From NCBI GenBank assembly GCA_903789665.1, contig CAIFEX010000004.1, positions 1 through 64,000 on the forward strand: 64,000 nucleotides of DNA. Reading direction: 5' to 3'. Under the pieces are notes generated by a model that ran no database searches, was not told the origin of the DNA, and saw only the letters and a list, made by a program, of their open reading frames with translations. The translations under genes and the position numbers were made by a program. Source of the DNA: an uncultured Clostridium sp. (GTDB taxonomy: Bacteria; Bacillota; Clostridia; Clostridiales; Clostridiaceae). How positions within the stretch are numbered: position 1 is the first letter of the stretch; each line of letters starts with the position of its first letter. Positions 50,536 through 61,261 of the stretch are shown one piece after another.

Positions 50536-51419
50536 AGTTTTTTACCACCTTTATTCTTTACGTCCTCTTCAATATCCCTGTGGTCTATGTTCACTTTATG
50601 TCCATTAGCTTTCAATCTGTCGTAAATGGCATTGGCAATAGTTACAGATCTATGTCTGCCTCCAGTACATCCTATCGATATAATGAGCTGCCTCTTGCCC
50701 TCTTTCAAATAATTTGGAATTAAAAACTCCAGCATGTCTTCCAGCTTATCTATAAATATAGCAGTTTCCTTAAAATCCATTATATAATCCACTACAGGTT
50801 TGTCTTTTCCAGAATATTTTTTAAGAGATGGGATATAAAATGGGTTCGGCAAAAACCTCACATCAAACACTAAATCTGAATCCACCGGTATACCATATTT
50901 AAATCCAAAGGAAAGCACGGTTATCATCAATTGGGTTTCTATTTGTCCTTCTTCCGAATATATTTCTGTTATTTTTTCCCTTAATTCTCTGGTTGCAAGA
51001 TTTGAAGTATCTATTATATTATCTGCCCTTTCCTTTATGTCTCTAAGCCTGTTTCTCTCCATAAGTATTCCCTTTAAAATCCTTCCATTAGGGGACAGAG
51101 GATGTTTCCTCCTGGATTCTTTGAATCTCTTAACAAGCACCTCGTCTGAAGCATCTAAAAACAATATTTCATATTTATATCCTTCTTTTTTTATATAATT
51201 CAAGCTCTCAAATATATCGTCAAAAAACTGCCCTCCTCTTATATCTATTACCAGAGCTATTTTATCTATTTTACCGTCAGTCTGATAACAGGCCTCTGCA
51301 AATTTAGGTATAAGGGTAGGAGGAAGATTGTCTACGCAAAAAAATCCTAAATCTTCCAAGCTTCTTATAGCCTGAGTTTTCCCGGCCCCGGATAATCCTG
51401 TCACTATAACAAATCTCAT
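50532..51419 (-). CDS. rapZ: RapZ/YvcJ nucleotide-binding protein
   Basis: 295 residues from ATG 51419 (GGAGGAATGTGGCC before it). N-terminal P-loop '[20 protein letters not shown]', '[20 protein letters not shown]', and the C-terminal '[20 protein letters not shown]' found in RNase adapter proteins. In E. coli RapZ controls glucosamine-6-P synthase through GlmZ sRNA; in Gram-positives YvcJ has GTPase/ATPase activity and an unclear role. It overlaps yvcK by four bases. Confidence 0.96.
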   Translation of the reverse strand: MRFVIVTGLSGAGKTQAIRSLEDLGFFCVDNLPPTLIPKFAEACYQTDGKIDKIALVIDIRGGQFFDDIFESLNYIKKEGYKYEILFLDASDEVLVKRFKESRRKHPLSPNGRILKGILMERNRLRDIKERADNIIDTSNLATRELREKITEIYSEEGQIETQLMITVLSFGFKYGIPVDSDLVFDVRFLPNPFYIPSLKKYSGKDKPVVDYIMDFKETAIFIDKLEDMLEFLIPNYLKEGKRQLIISIGCTGGRHRSVTIANAIYDRLKANGHKVNIDHRDIEEDVKNKGGKKL

Positions 51420-51510
51420 GGCCACATTCCTCCACCAATACATATTTAGATTCTCATTCAAATTTGCTTTTTTTAATTATAGCACAATGAATTGTAAGAA
51501 TAAATATAGC

Positions 51511-51551
51511 TTAAAATGGAGAATCAAGTGCAGCACAAGCACCAATTCCCC
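51511..51551 (-). terminator. Hairpin after murB
   Basis: GGAGAATCAAGTGC (from 51518) and GCACCAATTCCCC (to 51551) form a 13-pair stem with G-T pairs and a seven-base loop; on the minus strand it is followed by ATTTTAA. The T-tract is weak. Confidence 0.55.
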
Positions 51552-51574
51552 ACTTATCCGGCAAATTTGATATT

Positions 51575-52498
51575 TTAATCTTCTCCTATGATTCTAACTT
51601 CAGTATAGAGATCCACATTGAATTTTGCCTTTACCCTGCACTGTACAATCTCTATTAAATTCAAAATATCGCTGGCAGTGGCATTTCCCCTGTTTATTAT
51701 AAATCCTGAATGTTTCTCTGAAACCTGGGCGTCTCCAACACTTTCACCCTTCAATCCGCTGTCTTCTATCAGCTTAGCTGCAAAATGACCTTCCGGTCTT
51801 TTAAAAGTACTGCCTGCAGAAGCATATTCCAGGGGCTGCTTTTCTCTTCTTCTCCTATTTAAATCATCTATACGTTTTTTTATTCTATCATATTCTCCTT
51901 TTTCGAGATTAAAAGTCACTTCCAGGACAGTATATCCATACATCAGTATGGAACTCATCCTGTATCCCAATTTCAATTTCTCTCTGTCGAGGATCCTTAT
52001 CCTCCCGAATTTATCTACAACCTTTGCACTTTCCACCACATTGGAGATTTCACCGTTATACGCACCTGCATTCATGGTAACTGCTCCACCTACACTTCCG
52101 GGAATTCCACAGGCAAACTCAATTCCGGTCAAACTGTTCTGCAAGGCGGCGGTAGAAACATCTTTCAAAGATGCCCCGCTTCCTGCAGTAATTTTATTTC
52201 CCTCGACAATGATATGGTTCAATTTTATGAGCTTGATTATCATGCCCCTTATGCCGCCGTCTTTTACAAGCAAATTGGATCCGTTTCCCATTATATAAAA
52301 GGGTATGTTATTTTTTCTACAAAACTTTATTACATCTACTACCTGTTGAAAATCTTTGGGGGTAAGGAGTATATCTGCAGGACCCCCTACCTTAAAAGAA
52401 GTGTGATACTTCATGGGTTCATCTATCTTTATATCTTCTCTATTCAATATTTCTCTTAGATTTATAGCAAAATTTTTAAATTTGTTCAATTTATTCAT
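51575..52498 (-). CDS. murB: UDP-N-acetylenolpyruvoylglucosamine reductase
   Basis: A 307-residue flavoenzyme that reduces UDP-GlcNAc-enolpyruvate to UDP-MurNAc. FAD-binding motifs are '[20 protein letters not shown]' and '[20 protein letters not shown]'; the catalytic serine lies in '[20 protein letters not shown]'; '[20 protein letters not shown]' completes the site. Type II MurB. It begins after AAGGAGAAACTTACA and has its own promoter (52540-52568). Confidence 0.97.
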   Translation of the reverse strand: MNKLNKFKNFAINLREILNREDIKIDEPMKYHTSFKVGGPADILLTPKDFQQVVDVIKFCRKNNIPFYIMGNGSNLLVKDGGIRGMIIKLIKLNHIIVEGNKITAGSGASLKDVSTAALQNSLTGIEFACGIPGSVGGAVTMNAGAYNGEISNVVESAKVVDKFGRIRILDREKLKLGYRMSSILMYGYTVLEVTFNLEKGEYDRIKKRIDDLNRRRREKQPLEYASAGSTFKRPEGHFAAKLIEDSGLKGESVGDAQVSEKHSGFIINRGNATASDILNLIEIVQCRVKAKFNVDLYTEVRIIGED

Positions 52499-52539
52499 TG
52501 TAAGTTTCTCCTTGAAAATTAAAATTAAGTGTTATAATT

Positions 52540-52568
52540 AGTATAATGTATGTATACTACTTAATCAA
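52540..52568 (-). promoter_or_regulatory. murB promoter
   Basis: Minus strand TTGATT - 17 bases - TATACT in the 81-nt gap between uvrC and murB. Confidence 0.72.
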
Positions 52569-52579
52569 GAATATACATT

Positions 52580-54451
52580 TCAATTCTTACCATCCATTTT
52601 GAAATAAGAAATGATGTTTTTTGCCGTACGCCTGTCTATGGAAGGCGTAGCCGTCAATTCTTCCAGATTTGCCTTTTTTATATTGTCTATGCTTCCAAAT
52701 TTCATCAACAATGCCCTTCTTCTCGTTTTTCCCACATTGGGTATGTCCTCAAGTACTGAATGAAATGCCCTTTTATTTCTAAGGCTCCTGTGATAGGATA
52801 TAGCAAATCTATGAACTTCATCTTGTATTCTGGCAATAAGCTTAATTACATTAGAACTGCAGTTTATGGTCAAATCCCGGTTGTCATATATAAGTCCCCT
52901 TGTCCTATGGTGGTTATCTTTAACCATTCCACATACAGGTATATCTACATTCAGGCCCTTCAAAACCTGCAACGCGGCATTTACCTGCCCTTTACCTCCG
53001 TCCATGAGAATTAGATCCGGAAAAATACAAAACTTTCCAGCACTTAACTTGAGGTTTTTTTCCTTTATCCTCTCTATTTCATCAAGTCCATGTTGAAATC
53101 TTCTTTTGATTATCTCCCTCATGCTGTCATAGTCATTGGCTCCCACTACAGTATTTATTCTAAATCTTCTGTAATCGCTGTTCTTGGGTCTTCCATCTTC
53201 AAAAACTACCATGGAACCTACCGAATCCACCCCTTGGATGTTGGATATATCATAAGCCTCTATCCTGTGCGGGATATCATCAAGTTCCAATATCTGAGAA
53301 AGTTCTTCAAGTGATGTATTGTAAAGTTTTTTATCCTGAATAAACTTCAATTTAAAATTCTTAAGTGTGGTCTCGGCATTTTCCTCGACCAAATCCAGAG
53401 TTTCTCTTTTTTCACCCCTAAACGGTAATTTTATATAGACCCTGGAGCCCTTTTTCATGCTGAGCCAGTCCTCCAGAAGGTGGATATCATCCACTTCAGG
53501 AACATATATGGTTTTACCTATATAAGCTGTGCCTCCGTAAAATTCCTTTATAAAATTTGATATTACCTCACTTTTAGGTAAATCCACCGTGTTTTCGACA
53601 ATAAAATGTTCCCTGCCGATTATTTTACCGGTTCTCAAAAAGAATATCTGCACACAGCTGTCCTTCCCATCCGAATATACATTTATAAAGTCCTCATTCT
53701 CAAATCCCACAGTAGTTATTTTCTGTTTTTCAATAACTTTTTCCACTGCAAATATTTTATCTCTCAATTCCGCTGCCTTTTCAAATTCCAGATTCTCCGA
53801 TGCAGCATTCATATCTTCCTTTAATTTTTTAATTATACTCTTATCTTTCCCGGACAAAAAATCTACTATACCCTTCACTATCTTTCCATACTCCTCCCTG
53901 GTAATATGACCTCCGCAGGGAGCTTTGCAAAGCCCTATATAATAGTTCAGGCATGGTCTTACCATTTTGCCATTTTTCTTTATGGAAAGCCTGCAGGTTC
54001 TTATAGGAAATATCTTCTTTATAACCTCCATGGTCTCATATACGGAAGAGGGACTGGTATAGGGGCCAAAATACTTTGCTCCATCTCTGGATACGGTTCT
54101 TGCATAAATTATCCTGGGAAAGTCCTCATTCACAGTTATCTTCAAAAATGGATATCTTTTATCATCTTTCAACAATATATTGTAATGCGGCCTATATTTC
54201 TTAATCAGATTACATTCCAAAATAAGAGCTTCCATCTCCGAATCCGTCACAATATATTCAAATTCCGAAATATGTCTGACCATGGCCTTTACTTTTTCAG
54301 AATGATTCCTCGAATTTTGGAAATACTGCCTTACCCTGTTTTTCAAAACCTTTGCCTTTCCAACATATATGATTTCTCCCAGGGAATTTTTCATTAAATA
54401 AACTCCAGGTTTGTCTGGTAACACTTTTAACTGATATTGAAAATCGAACAC
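52580..54451 (-). CDS. uvrC: Excinuclease ABC subunit C
   Basis: From the GTG at 54451 (AGGAGTGATTTA before it) the protein is 623 residues, the normal UvrC length; the frame is open 22 codons further. N-terminal GIY-YIG nuclease: 'LPDKPGVYLMKNSLGEIIYV' and 'GKAKVLKNRVRQYF'. UVR motif near residue 200-230 ('ASENLEFEKAAELRDKIF'). RNase H-like C-domain: 'RIEAYDISNIQGVDSVGSMV', 'DLILMDGGKGQVNAALQVL'. HhH at the end: 'IPNVGKTRRRALLMKFGSID'. It makes both incisions in nucleotide excision repair with UvrAB, encoded nearby. Confidence 0.97.
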   Translation of the reverse strand: MFDFQYQLKVLPDKPGVYLMKNSLGEIIYVGKAKVLKNRVRQYFQNSRNHSEKVKAMVRHISEFEYIVTDSEMEALILECNLIKKYRPHYNILLKDDKRYPFLKITVNEDFPRIIYARTVSRDGAKYFGPYTSPSSVYETMEVIKKIFPIRTCRLSIKKNGKMVRPCLNYYIGLCKAPCGGHITREEYGKIVKGIVDFLSGKDKSIIKKLKEDMNAASENLEFEKAAELRDKIFAVEKVIEKQKITTVGFENEDFINVYSDGKDSCVQIFFLRTGKIIGREHFIVENTVDLPKSEVISNFIKEFYGGTAYIGKTIYVPEVDDIHLLEDWLSMKKGSRVYIKLPFRGEKRETLDLVEENAETTLKNFKLKFIQDKKLYNTSLEELSQILELDDIPHRIEAYDISNIQGVDSVGSMVVFEDGRPKNSDYRRFRINTVVGANDYDSMREIIKRRFQHGLDEIERIKEKNLKLSAGKFCIFPDLILMDGGKGQVNAALQVLKGLNVDIPVCGMVKDNHHRTRGLIYDNRDLTINCSSNVIKLIARIQDEVHRFAISYHRSLRNKRAFHSVLEDIPNVGKTRRRALLMKFGSIDNIKKANLEELTATPSIDRRTAKNIISYFKMDGKN

Positions 54452-54467
54452 TAAATCACTCCTAAAA

Positions 54468-55076
54468 CTATTTGCAAAATATAACTGGAAGTCTATATAT
54501 TGTAAATAAAATTCCACATATCATCAACATTTCTTCTATTACAGAGCCGACTTTAGAATTAGTCCTATAGGTGAGAGGAAATCTGAATTTCTTATTTTCA
54601 AAGGGATAAAAAAGAGGCACTCCCATATTTGTAAACATATCACAGAACAGATGCATGCCATAACCTATCATAAAATAATAAACCAGATAATGGATATCAT
54701 ACATATTTCCAAGATAGCCTATGATAAAGGAGAACATTATCATTCCTGAAAAACTGTGAGTTAAACCATTTCTATGGGAAGATACTGCTATTATAATGAA
54801 GGATATCCCGATAGCTTTCATTATGGGAGCATCCGTATACAGATAATCATACCATAAAAATATCAGACCGATACACCCATATAGCACAACTTTTGTAAGT
54901 TTATTCTTAAAAGGAAGAATGTACTTGTTTATCATGCTTTTGGGATGATCAACGTCCGGCAATATGGAGGCGAATACCACCAGGAAAAGTCCCAGGAAAT
55001 TAAATTTGCCGGGAATTATGTTGTAAATTGATAAATAAGTAACCAGTCCCATTCCTATATGAGTTTTACCCTTCAT
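54468..55076 (-). CDS. YdjM-like membrane metal-dependent hydrolase
   Basis: A 202-residue integral membrane protein of the LexA-binding, inner-membrane-associated putative hydrolase family (YdjM). The metal-site motifs are 'MKGKTHIGMGLVTYLSIYNI' (H6) and 'VVFASILPDVDHPKSMINKY' (DxDH), with 'SSHRNGLTHSFSGMIMFSFI' (H) and 'GYGMHLFCDMFTNMGVPLFY' (HxxxD). About five hydrophobic segments. Biological role unknown in Clostridium. 16 bases separate it from uvrC. Confidence 0.9.
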   Translation of the reverse strand: MKGKTHIGMGLVTYLSIYNIIPGKFNFLGLFLVVFASILPDVDHPKSMINKYILPFKNKLTKVVLYGCIGLIFLWYDYLYTDAPIMKAIGISFIIIAVSSHRNGLTHSFSGMIMFSFIIGYLGNMYDIHYLVYYFMIGYGMHLFCDMFTNMGVPLFYPFENKKFRFPLTYRTNSKVGSVIEEMLMICGILFTIYRLPVIFCK

Positions 55077-55228
55077 TTTTTTCCCTCTTAGCTGTCATAA
55101 TATTAGACAATTTTTGTGTTTTTAATTCCAATAACCCCTTTGTTGACTACATTATAACATTAAATTTAGGGTAATTTCATATTTTACAGCAAAATTTCCC
55201 GGTAAAATTATGCAATTGACAATTTATG

Positions 55229-56656
55229 CTATTTCCTGAGCGCCACCCTTATAACCTCTGAAGCTATGGAAGCAGCCAGCTTTCCTCCCTGTCCTCCATT
55301 TTCCACAATTACCGCTACAGCTACCTGTGGATCCTCGTAGGGAGCAAAACCTATAAACCAGGAATGAGGCGGTGAATATTTTCCCATGGACTCATTATCT
55401 GCCGTCCCCGTTTTCCCGGCTACATCCAATCCTTCAACAGAAGCATTGACTCCTGTTCCGGATTCCACAACGGACTTCATGAGTCCCTGCATAACCTCCG
55501 ACGTATTTACAGAAATCAGCTGCCCCACTTGCTCTGGCTGTACGCTCCTTACTTCCTGACCCGAACTCGTAAGTACATCGCTCACCAGATGAGGTTTCAT
55601 AAGGATCCCTCCATTGGCTATGGTACTCGTAATTACGGCCATCTGAAGCGGACTTGCCAGGTCGCTGCTCTGTCCTATGGCACTTTGCGCTATACTGCCC
55701 TTTTCATAGGGCTTGAGATATGGAAATTTACTGGCTTCTACCGGTATTCCGTCCGTCGGGATTTCTCTGTTGAAAAACAGCTTTTCCGCTGTCTGTTTTA
55801 ATTTGTCATTTCCAAGGTCAATCCCCAGTCCGCCAAAATATACATTGCTCGAATGGGTATAGGCACTTTTAAAATCAATAGTTCCCAGAACCTCGCCTCC
55901 AAAATTATGGAGGGTATACCCTCCTCCAAGTGGAAGTTCGCCCGTATCCTGAATGGTTCTATTTTGAACGCCCGGTATATTCTCCAGGGCACTTATCGCA
56001 GTTACAGTCTTAAAAGTGGAGCCTGGAGGATACAGACCTGCAGTGGCCCTGTTTAAAAGCGGCCTGTTACTGTCTTCATTCAGCTGTTTCCAGTCATTCT
56101 GCAGATTATTCGGGTCAAAGGAAGGTTTGGAAACCATGGCTATCACTTCTCCGGTCTTGGGATTCAATACCACAACAGCACCTTTGTTGTCGCCCAGGAG
56201 ATTATAGGCAGCCTGCTGCGTATCGAGATCCAGAGTGGTTTTCAAGCTGTATCCAACCTTCTTCTGAGACTTTCCCTTGTTTAATATGAGACTCTTTATA
56301 CTATCCTGAACATTTGAGGACATAAGTTCCTCATCGTATTTCCTCTCAAGGCCCGTAATGCCGTACTTGATATCCACATATCCCAAAACGTGGGCAAACA
56401 TGGATCCGCCGGTATACTCCCTTTTTTGAGTTTCCTGATTTATGGGTTCACTTTTGGTGAGAGCATTTCCATTTCTATCGTATATAGTTCCCCTGAGAAC
56501 TTCATTTCTTTTTATCCAAAGTCTCCTATTGTAGGGACTGTTCAATATTTGAGGACCTGTTATGATCTCAAAATAAGTCATATAGGAGATAAGAGCTACA
56601 AAACATATTAAAAAAACCATCATCACTTTTTTTATATTGTTCAATATGTTATTCAT
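55229..56656 (-). CDS. Class B penicillin-binding protein (transpeptidase)
   Basis: A 475-residue peptidoglycan transpeptidase. One N-terminal transmembrane helix (9-27), a short dimerisation domain ('RRLWIKRNEVLRGTIYDRNG'), then the transpeptidase: active-site SxxK in 'GLYPPGSTFKTVTAISALEN', SxN in 'YTHSSNVYFGGLGIDLGNDK', and KTG in 'EGLDVAGKTGTADNESMGKY'. It pairs with the SEDS glycosyltransferase immediately upstream, four bases apart. The small N-terminal domain is typical of the PbpA type of Actinobacteria and clostridia. Confidence 0.95.
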   Translation of the reverse strand: MNNILNNIKKVMMVFLICFVALISYMTYFEIITGPQILNSPYNRRLWIKRNEVLRGTIYDRNGNALTKSEPINQETQKREYTGGSMFAHVLGYVDIKYGITGLERKYDEELMSSNVQDSIKSLILNKGKSQKKVGYSLKTTLDLDTQQAAYNLLGDNKGAVVVLNPKTGEVIAMVSKPSFDPNNLQNDWKQLNEDSNRPLLNRATAGLYPPGSTFKTVTAISALENIPGVQNRTIQDTGELPLGGGYTLHNFGGEVLGTIDFKSAYTHSSNVYFGGLGIDLGNDKLKQTAEKLFFNREIPTDGIPVEASKFPYLKPYEKGSIAQSAIGQSSDLASPLQMAVITSTIANGGILMKPHLVSDVLTSSGQEVRSVQPEQVGQLISVNTSEVMQGLMKSVVESGTGVNASVEGLDVAGKTGTADNESMGKYSPPHSWFIGFAPYEDPQVAVAVIVENGGQGGKLAASIASEVIRVALRK

Positions 56657-56660
56657 ACTG

Positions 56661-57875
56661 CTACCTACCTTCTTCTGATATTTTCTGAATTATACCCAGC
56701 GAAAAGAACGTTATTAACATGGAGCTCCCGCCCCTGCTCACAAGAGGCAGCGTTATGCCCGTAAGTGGAATTGCATTCATGACACCACCAACTATAACCA
56801 GCACCTGTGATGCAATCATGGCACTGTATCCTACAGCCAGCAGTCTTGAAAATTCGTCATTTCCGTATACGGCAGCTCTCATGCACCTGTAGAACAGCAG
56901 AAAATATAATATTATTATTGCAAATCCCATCAATATGCCAAGTTCCTCGCAAAGAACCGCAAAAATAAAATCCGTAGTATTTATGGGCACATATTCTGGG
57001 TGTCCAAGTCCAAGTCCCGATCCTGTAAGCCCTCCGGATGCTATGGAAAACATGGATTGGACAATTTGATAACTCTGGTTGTTTGCATAGGGCCACGGGT
57101 TTTTCCATATCATAACTCTCGTTCTGACGTGACCGAACAGATTATAACTCATCATGCCCCCGGCGGCAAACAGCAGAAAACAGACTATTACATATTTGAA
57201 TTTTGAAGTAGCTATGTAAAGCATGGTTACAGCTATACCAAAAAATATGAGGGCGGAACCAAGATCTTTTTGGGTAACCATAAACCCAAGAGATATCATC
57301 ACCACCACTATAGGCATTATAAGATCCTTAAAATTTTTATAATCTTTCAAATCAGCTGCCAGATATGCCACCAGAAACAATTTTCCGAATTCAGAAGGTT
57401 GGAACTGAAATCCACCCATATCCACCCAGTTTTTAGATCCGTTTACTTCGGTCCCAATAAAAGTACCCATTCCCATAAATATAAGCGTGAACAATAGATA
57501 TATGTATTTATATTTGCTGAACCTGCTGGTATCAGGCATCAAAACTACAATGAGTATAAATCCAGTAACTCCTACTGCAAACCAGATTATCTGCTTGATT
57601 GCAATTGTCATATTTATTCTGTACAACATTACCATTCCTATAACTGCCAGTATACTGGAAAAAATAAATATGTATTTATCTCCGTCAGAAAAAAATTTTC
57701 TTATTACAAAATAAGAATATCCTATCAACATGCATATTACCAGCGCCATTATCATAGCCCCTTTGTCAAAGGGCTGCTTTATTACTGCCAAATTAAAAAA
57801 GCATACAAAACATAAAAGGTATGTATATTTTAATAATTTTTTTTCATCCTTACTAGAGTCCAATACTTTCACCAC
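56661..57875 (-). CDS. SEDS-family peptidoglycan glycosyltransferase (FtsW/RodA)
   Basis: A 404-residue polytopic membrane protein, about ten helices. The SEDS signatures are 'GSKNWVDMGGFQFQPSEFGK', 'TQKDLGSALIFFGIAVTMLY' (catalytic Asp region), 'SGLGLGHPEYVPINTTDFIF' and 'TGITLPLVSRGGSSMLITFF'. It polymerises lipid II and works with the class B PBP gene that follows. With the FHA protein gene upstream it recalls the fhaB-rodA-pbpA block of Actinobacteria. Whether it serves division or elongation cannot be told. Confidence 0.95.
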   Translation of the reverse strand: MVKVLDSSKDEKKLLKYTYLLCFVCFFNLAVIKQPFDKGAMIMALVICMLIGYSYFVIRKFFSDGDKYIFIFSSILAVIGMVMLYRINMTIAIKQIIWFAVGVTGFILIVVLMPDTSRFSKYKYIYLLFTLIFMGMGTFIGTEVNGSKNWVDMGGFQFQPSEFGKLFLVAYLAADLKDYKNFKDLIMPIVVVMISLGFMVTQKDLGSALIFFGIAVTMLYIATSKFKYVIVCFLLFAAGGMMSYNLFGHVRTRVMIWKNPWPYANNQSYQIVQSMFSIASGGLTGSGLGLGHPEYVPINTTDFIFAVLCEELGILMGFAIIILYFLLFYRCMRAAVYGNDEFSRLLAVGYSAMIASQVLVIVGGVMNAIPLTGITLPLVSRGGSSMLITFFSLGIIQKISEEGR

Positions 57876-57913
57876 CCATTTATTTACAGTAATTTACAAT
57901 ACTCAAATCAAAA

Positions 57914-58354
57914 CTACCTTATAAATTTAAAAGAAGTATTCCCTATCCTGATTTCATCTCCGGAATTCAGATAATGCTTTCCCCTCAGTTTTTTCCCATT
58001 CAGAAGAGTCCCGTTGGTACTCTCCAAATCTTCCAATATACAATCCTTTCCATTTCTTATATAAATTCTGGCATGATGCCCAGATGCATAAGGATCCTCC
58101 AGTACAAGCTGATTGTCATTTTTTCTCCCAACGGTTATTTCCCTTCTAACCGGAATCACCGCTCCTCTTCTGAGGTTTGAATTACTGCCCGGGTTCAAAA
58201 CTTCAAGTCCAAACGACCTCCTATTTCCTTTCCTGGCCCGTCTGCTGCCTACTTTTATATCCTTATACATTATCCTGAGTGCCCAAAATATTATAATATA
58301 AACTATACCTATGATAACAATTTTAAAAATAATACTCAATTTACTCAGATCCAT
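57914..58354 (-). CDS. Membrane-anchored FHA-domain protein
   Basis: A 146-residue protein with an N-terminal transmembrane helix (about 9-27) and a C-terminal FHA domain: 'REITVGRKNDNQLVLEDPYA', 'SGHHARIYIRNGKDCILEDL', 'ESTNGTLLNGKKLRGKHYLN'. It binds phosphothreonine peptides, presumably from a PrkC/Stk-type kinase, and likely regulates the adjacent SEDS-PBP pair. Starts at ATG after GGAGGATACTTTTAA. Confidence 0.93.
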   Translation of the reverse strand: MDLSKLSIIFKIVIIGIVYIIIFWALRIMYKDIKVGSRRARKGNRRSFGLEVLNPGSNSNLRRGAVIPVRREITVGRKNDNQLVLEDPYASGHHARIYIRNGKDCILEDLESTNGTLLNGKKLRGKHYLNSGDEIRIGNTSFKFIR

Positions 58355-58380
58355 TTAAAAGTATCCTCCTTAACACATAG

Positions 58381-58419
58381 AAAGACTAGCATTATAAGTG
58401 TGCACCTATGCTAGCCTTT
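58381..58419 (-). terminator. Terminator of uvrA
   Basis: AAAGACTAGCAT and ATGCTAGCCTTT pair over 12 bases (one G-T) around a 15-nt loop, immediately after uvrA; the T-tract is TCTTTCT. Confidence 0.65.
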
Positions 58420-58426
58420 ATATAAA

Positions 58427-61249
58427 TTATAACATTTCTTTTAAGTATTGTCCCGTATAGGAGCTTTTATTTTTAGCTATTTGCTCAGGAGTGCCGGTAC
58501 AAATGACAGTACCGCCCTTTTCTCCGCCTTCCGGTCCAAGATCAATGATATAATCTGCACACTTTATAACTTCCAGATTGTGTTCTATAACTATCACCGT
58601 ATTACCTAAATCTACAATTCTCTGAAGTATATTTATAAGCTTGCTCACATCATCCACATGAAGCCCCGTAGTAGGTTCATCCAGTATATACAATGTTTTT
58701 CCAGTGCTTCTCTTGGATAATTCATAAGCCAACTTGATTCTCTGAGCTTCTCCTCCGGATAGCTGTGTAGAAGGCTGCCCTAATTTAATGTATCCAAGTC
58801 CTACGTCTACCAATGTCTGAAGTTTATTTTTTACCCTAGGTATGTTTTTAAAAAATTCAAAAGCTTCTTCTACAGTCATATTCAATACATCAGCAATATT
58901 TTTATTTTTATATTTCACCTGGAGAGTCTCCCTATTATATCTCTTTCCCTTACACACTTCACAGGGTACATATACATCCGATAAAAACTGCATCTCTATT
59001 TTTATTATTCCGTCGCCCCTGCAGGCCTCGCATCTGCCGCCCTTCACGTTAAAGCTAAACCTCCCCGGCTTATACCCTCTCATCTTGGCTTCTGCAGTGT
59101 TTGAAAATACTTCCCTTATGACGTCAAACACTCCGGTATAGGTCGCAGGATTTGACCTCGGGGTCCTGCCTATGGGGCTCTGATCTATATTTATAACCTT
59201 ATCTATGTTCTTTATGCCGCGAATACTGTCATAGGCCCCCGGATTGTCTTTGGAATTATTCAGTTTCTTATGCAGTGCCTTATACAATATTTCATTTACC
59301 AGAGTGCTTTTTCCAGAACCGGACACCCCGGTAACACAGTTAAATACCCCAAGCGGGAAATTCACGTCTATACTTTTCAAATTATTCTGCCTGGCACCTA
59401 TTACCTTTATAAATTTACCGCTGCCTTTTCTCCTGTGTCTGGGAACCTCTATCTTCTTTTCACCCGTTAAATATTGGCCGGTTATGGACCCTTTACATTT
59501 CATAATATCAGAAATGGATCCTGCTGCAACTATTTTTCCGCCATGTTCTCCTGCCCCAGGTCCTATATCCACAATATAGTCGGCCTGCCTCATAGTATCT
59601 TCATCATGTTCCACAACTATCAGCGTATTCCCCAGATCCCTCAAATGCTTCAATGTGGCAATAAGCCTTGCATTGTCCCTCTGATGAAGTCCGATACTCG
59701 GTTCATCCAGTATATAGAGTACACCTACCAGTCCTGAGCCTATCTGAGTGGCAAGCCTTATCCTCTGCGCCTCTCCTCCAGACAGTGTTCCAGCAGACCT
59801 TGAGAGAGTCAGATAATCCAATCCAACATCTATTAGAAACTGAAGCCTGCCTCCTATTTCCTTGAGTATCTGATCACTTATAATTCTGTCCCTCTTGGAC
59901 AGCTTTATTTCCTTTAAAAACTTCAATTCATCCGTTATGGACATGCTGCAGAATTCAAATATATTTTTTCCTCCCACCGTAACAGATAACACTGCTGGAT
60001 TCAGTCTAGCTCCCTTGCATGCAGGGCACGGGTTGTTGCTCATATAATTTTCTATCTCTCTTTTTATATAATCGGAGTTTGTCTCCATGTACCTTCTCTT
60101 TAAGTTATTTACTACTCCCTCAAAGGAATGATTGAACTCCATGACCCTGTTGTTTTTTTTATATCTCACTCTTACCTTATCACCCTTGAGTCCATAAAGA
60201 AGTATATCTACAACTTTGGGGCTGAGTTTTTCTATAGGAGTGTTCAATTTAAACTTGTATTTTTTTGAAAGAGCCTTAAGTATGCTGAAAGTCCAGGAGT
60301 CCTCTCTCAGACTTCCTTCTCCCCAGGGTATTACAGCCCCTTCAAGTATGCTCTTTTTTTTATCGGGTATAACAAGATTTTCGTCTATTTCAAGTAGAGT
60401 TCCAAGTCCGTCACAGGTGTCACATTTCCCGAAAGGTGAATTGAAAGAAAAAGTTCTCGGAGTAATTTCCCCTATACTTATTCCGCAGTCGGGACATGCA
60501 AACTTTTCACTGAAGAGCATATCTTCTCCACCCAGAACATTTATTATGACTATACCATCTGACAATTTAAGGGCAGTTTCAATAGAACCCGATAGTCTGC
60601 TTCTCATACCACCTTTTATTATAAGCCTGTCTATTACCACTTCAATAGTATGCTTCTTATTTTTTTCAAGTTTTACATCTTCATCTTCCAAATCTATAAC
60701 AGTTCCGTCAATTCTCGCCCTTATAAATCCATTTTTAATTATACTGTTTAATACTTTTACATGTTCTCCCTTCCGCCCCTTTATTATAGGAGAAAGCACC
60801 TGTATTTTAGTCCTTTCGGGCAGGGTCATAATTTTATCAGCCATCTGATCTACTGTCTGCTGGGTTATTTCCCTGCCGCATTTTGGGCAGTGTGGCACAC
60901 CTATACGTGCATATAAAAGCCTCAAATAATCATATATCTCCGTAACAGTCCCCACAGTGGATCTCGGGTTCCTGCTGGTAGTCTTCTGGCTTATGGATAT
61001 GGCAGGAGACAGACCTTCAATATAATCCACATCGGGTTTATCCATCTGTCCTAAAAATTGCCTTGCATAGGCAGACAGTGATTCCACATACCTTCTCTGC
61101 CCCTCTGCATACAGGGTGTCAAAAGCCAGAGAAGATTTTCCCGATCCCGACAGGCCAGTAAAAACCACCAATTTGTTTCTCGGTATGGTCAAATTGACGT
61201 TTTTCAAATTGTGTACTCTAGCTCCTTTTATAACTATGCTATTCTTCAT
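58427..61249 (-). CDS. uvrA: Excinuclease ABC subunit A
   Basis: A 940-residue ABC ATPase that scans DNA for damage. First Walker A '[20 protein letters not shown]'; signature '[20 protein letters not shown]'; second Walker A '[20 protein letters not shown]'; second signature '[20 protein letters not shown]'. Zinc modules 'CPKCGREI', 'CPDCGISIG...CDTCDGLG' and 'CEACRGDG...CEVCKGKRY'. It follows uvrB by 12 bases. Complete, normal length. Confidence 0.98.
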   Translation of the reverse strand: MKNSIVIKGARVHNLKNVNLTIPRNKLVVFTGLSGSGKSSLAFDTLYAEGQRRYVESLSAYARQFLGQMDKPDVDYIEGLSPAISISQKTTSRNPRSTVGTVTEIYDYLRLLYARIGVPHCPKCGREITQQTVDQMADKIMTLPERTKIQVLSPIIKGRKGEHVKVLNSIIKNGFIRARIDGTVIDLEDEDVKLEKNKKHTIEVVIDRLIIKGGMRSRLSGSIETALKLSDGIVIINVLGGEDMLFSEKFACPDCGISIGEITPRTFSFNSPFGKCDTCDGLGTLLEIDENLVIPDKKKSILEGAVIPWGEGSLREDSWTFSILKALSKKYKFKLNTPIEKLSPKVVDILLYGLKGDKVRVRYKKNNRVMEFNHSFEGVVNNLKRRYMETNSDYIKREIENYMSNNPCPACKGARLNPAVLSVTVGGKNIFEFCSMSITDELKFLKEIKLSKRDRIISDQILKEIGGRLQFLIDVGLDYLTLSRSAGTLSGGEAQRIRLATQIGSGLVGVLYILDEPSIGLHQRDNARLIATLKHLRDLGNTLIVVEHDEDTMRQADYIVDIGPGAGEHGGKIVAAGSISDIMKCKGSITGQYLTGEKKIEVPRHRRKGSGKFIKVIGARQNNLKSIDVNFPLGVFNCVTGVSGSGKSTLVNEILYKALHKKLNNSKDNPGAYDSIRGIKNIDKVINIDQSPIGRTPRSNPATYTGVFDVIREVFSNTAEAKMRGYKPGRFSFNVKGGRCEACRGDGIIKIEMQFLSDVYVPCEVCKGKRYNRETLQVKYKNKNIADVLNMTVEEAFEFFKNIPRVKNKLQTLVDVGLGYIKLGQPSTQLSGGEAQRIKLAYELSKRSTGKTLYILDEPTTGLHVDDVSKLINILQRIVDLGNTVIVIEHNLEVIKCADYIIDLGPEGGEKGGTVICTGTPEQIAKNKSSYTGQYLKEML

Positions 61250-61261
61250 TGGTTTAACTCC

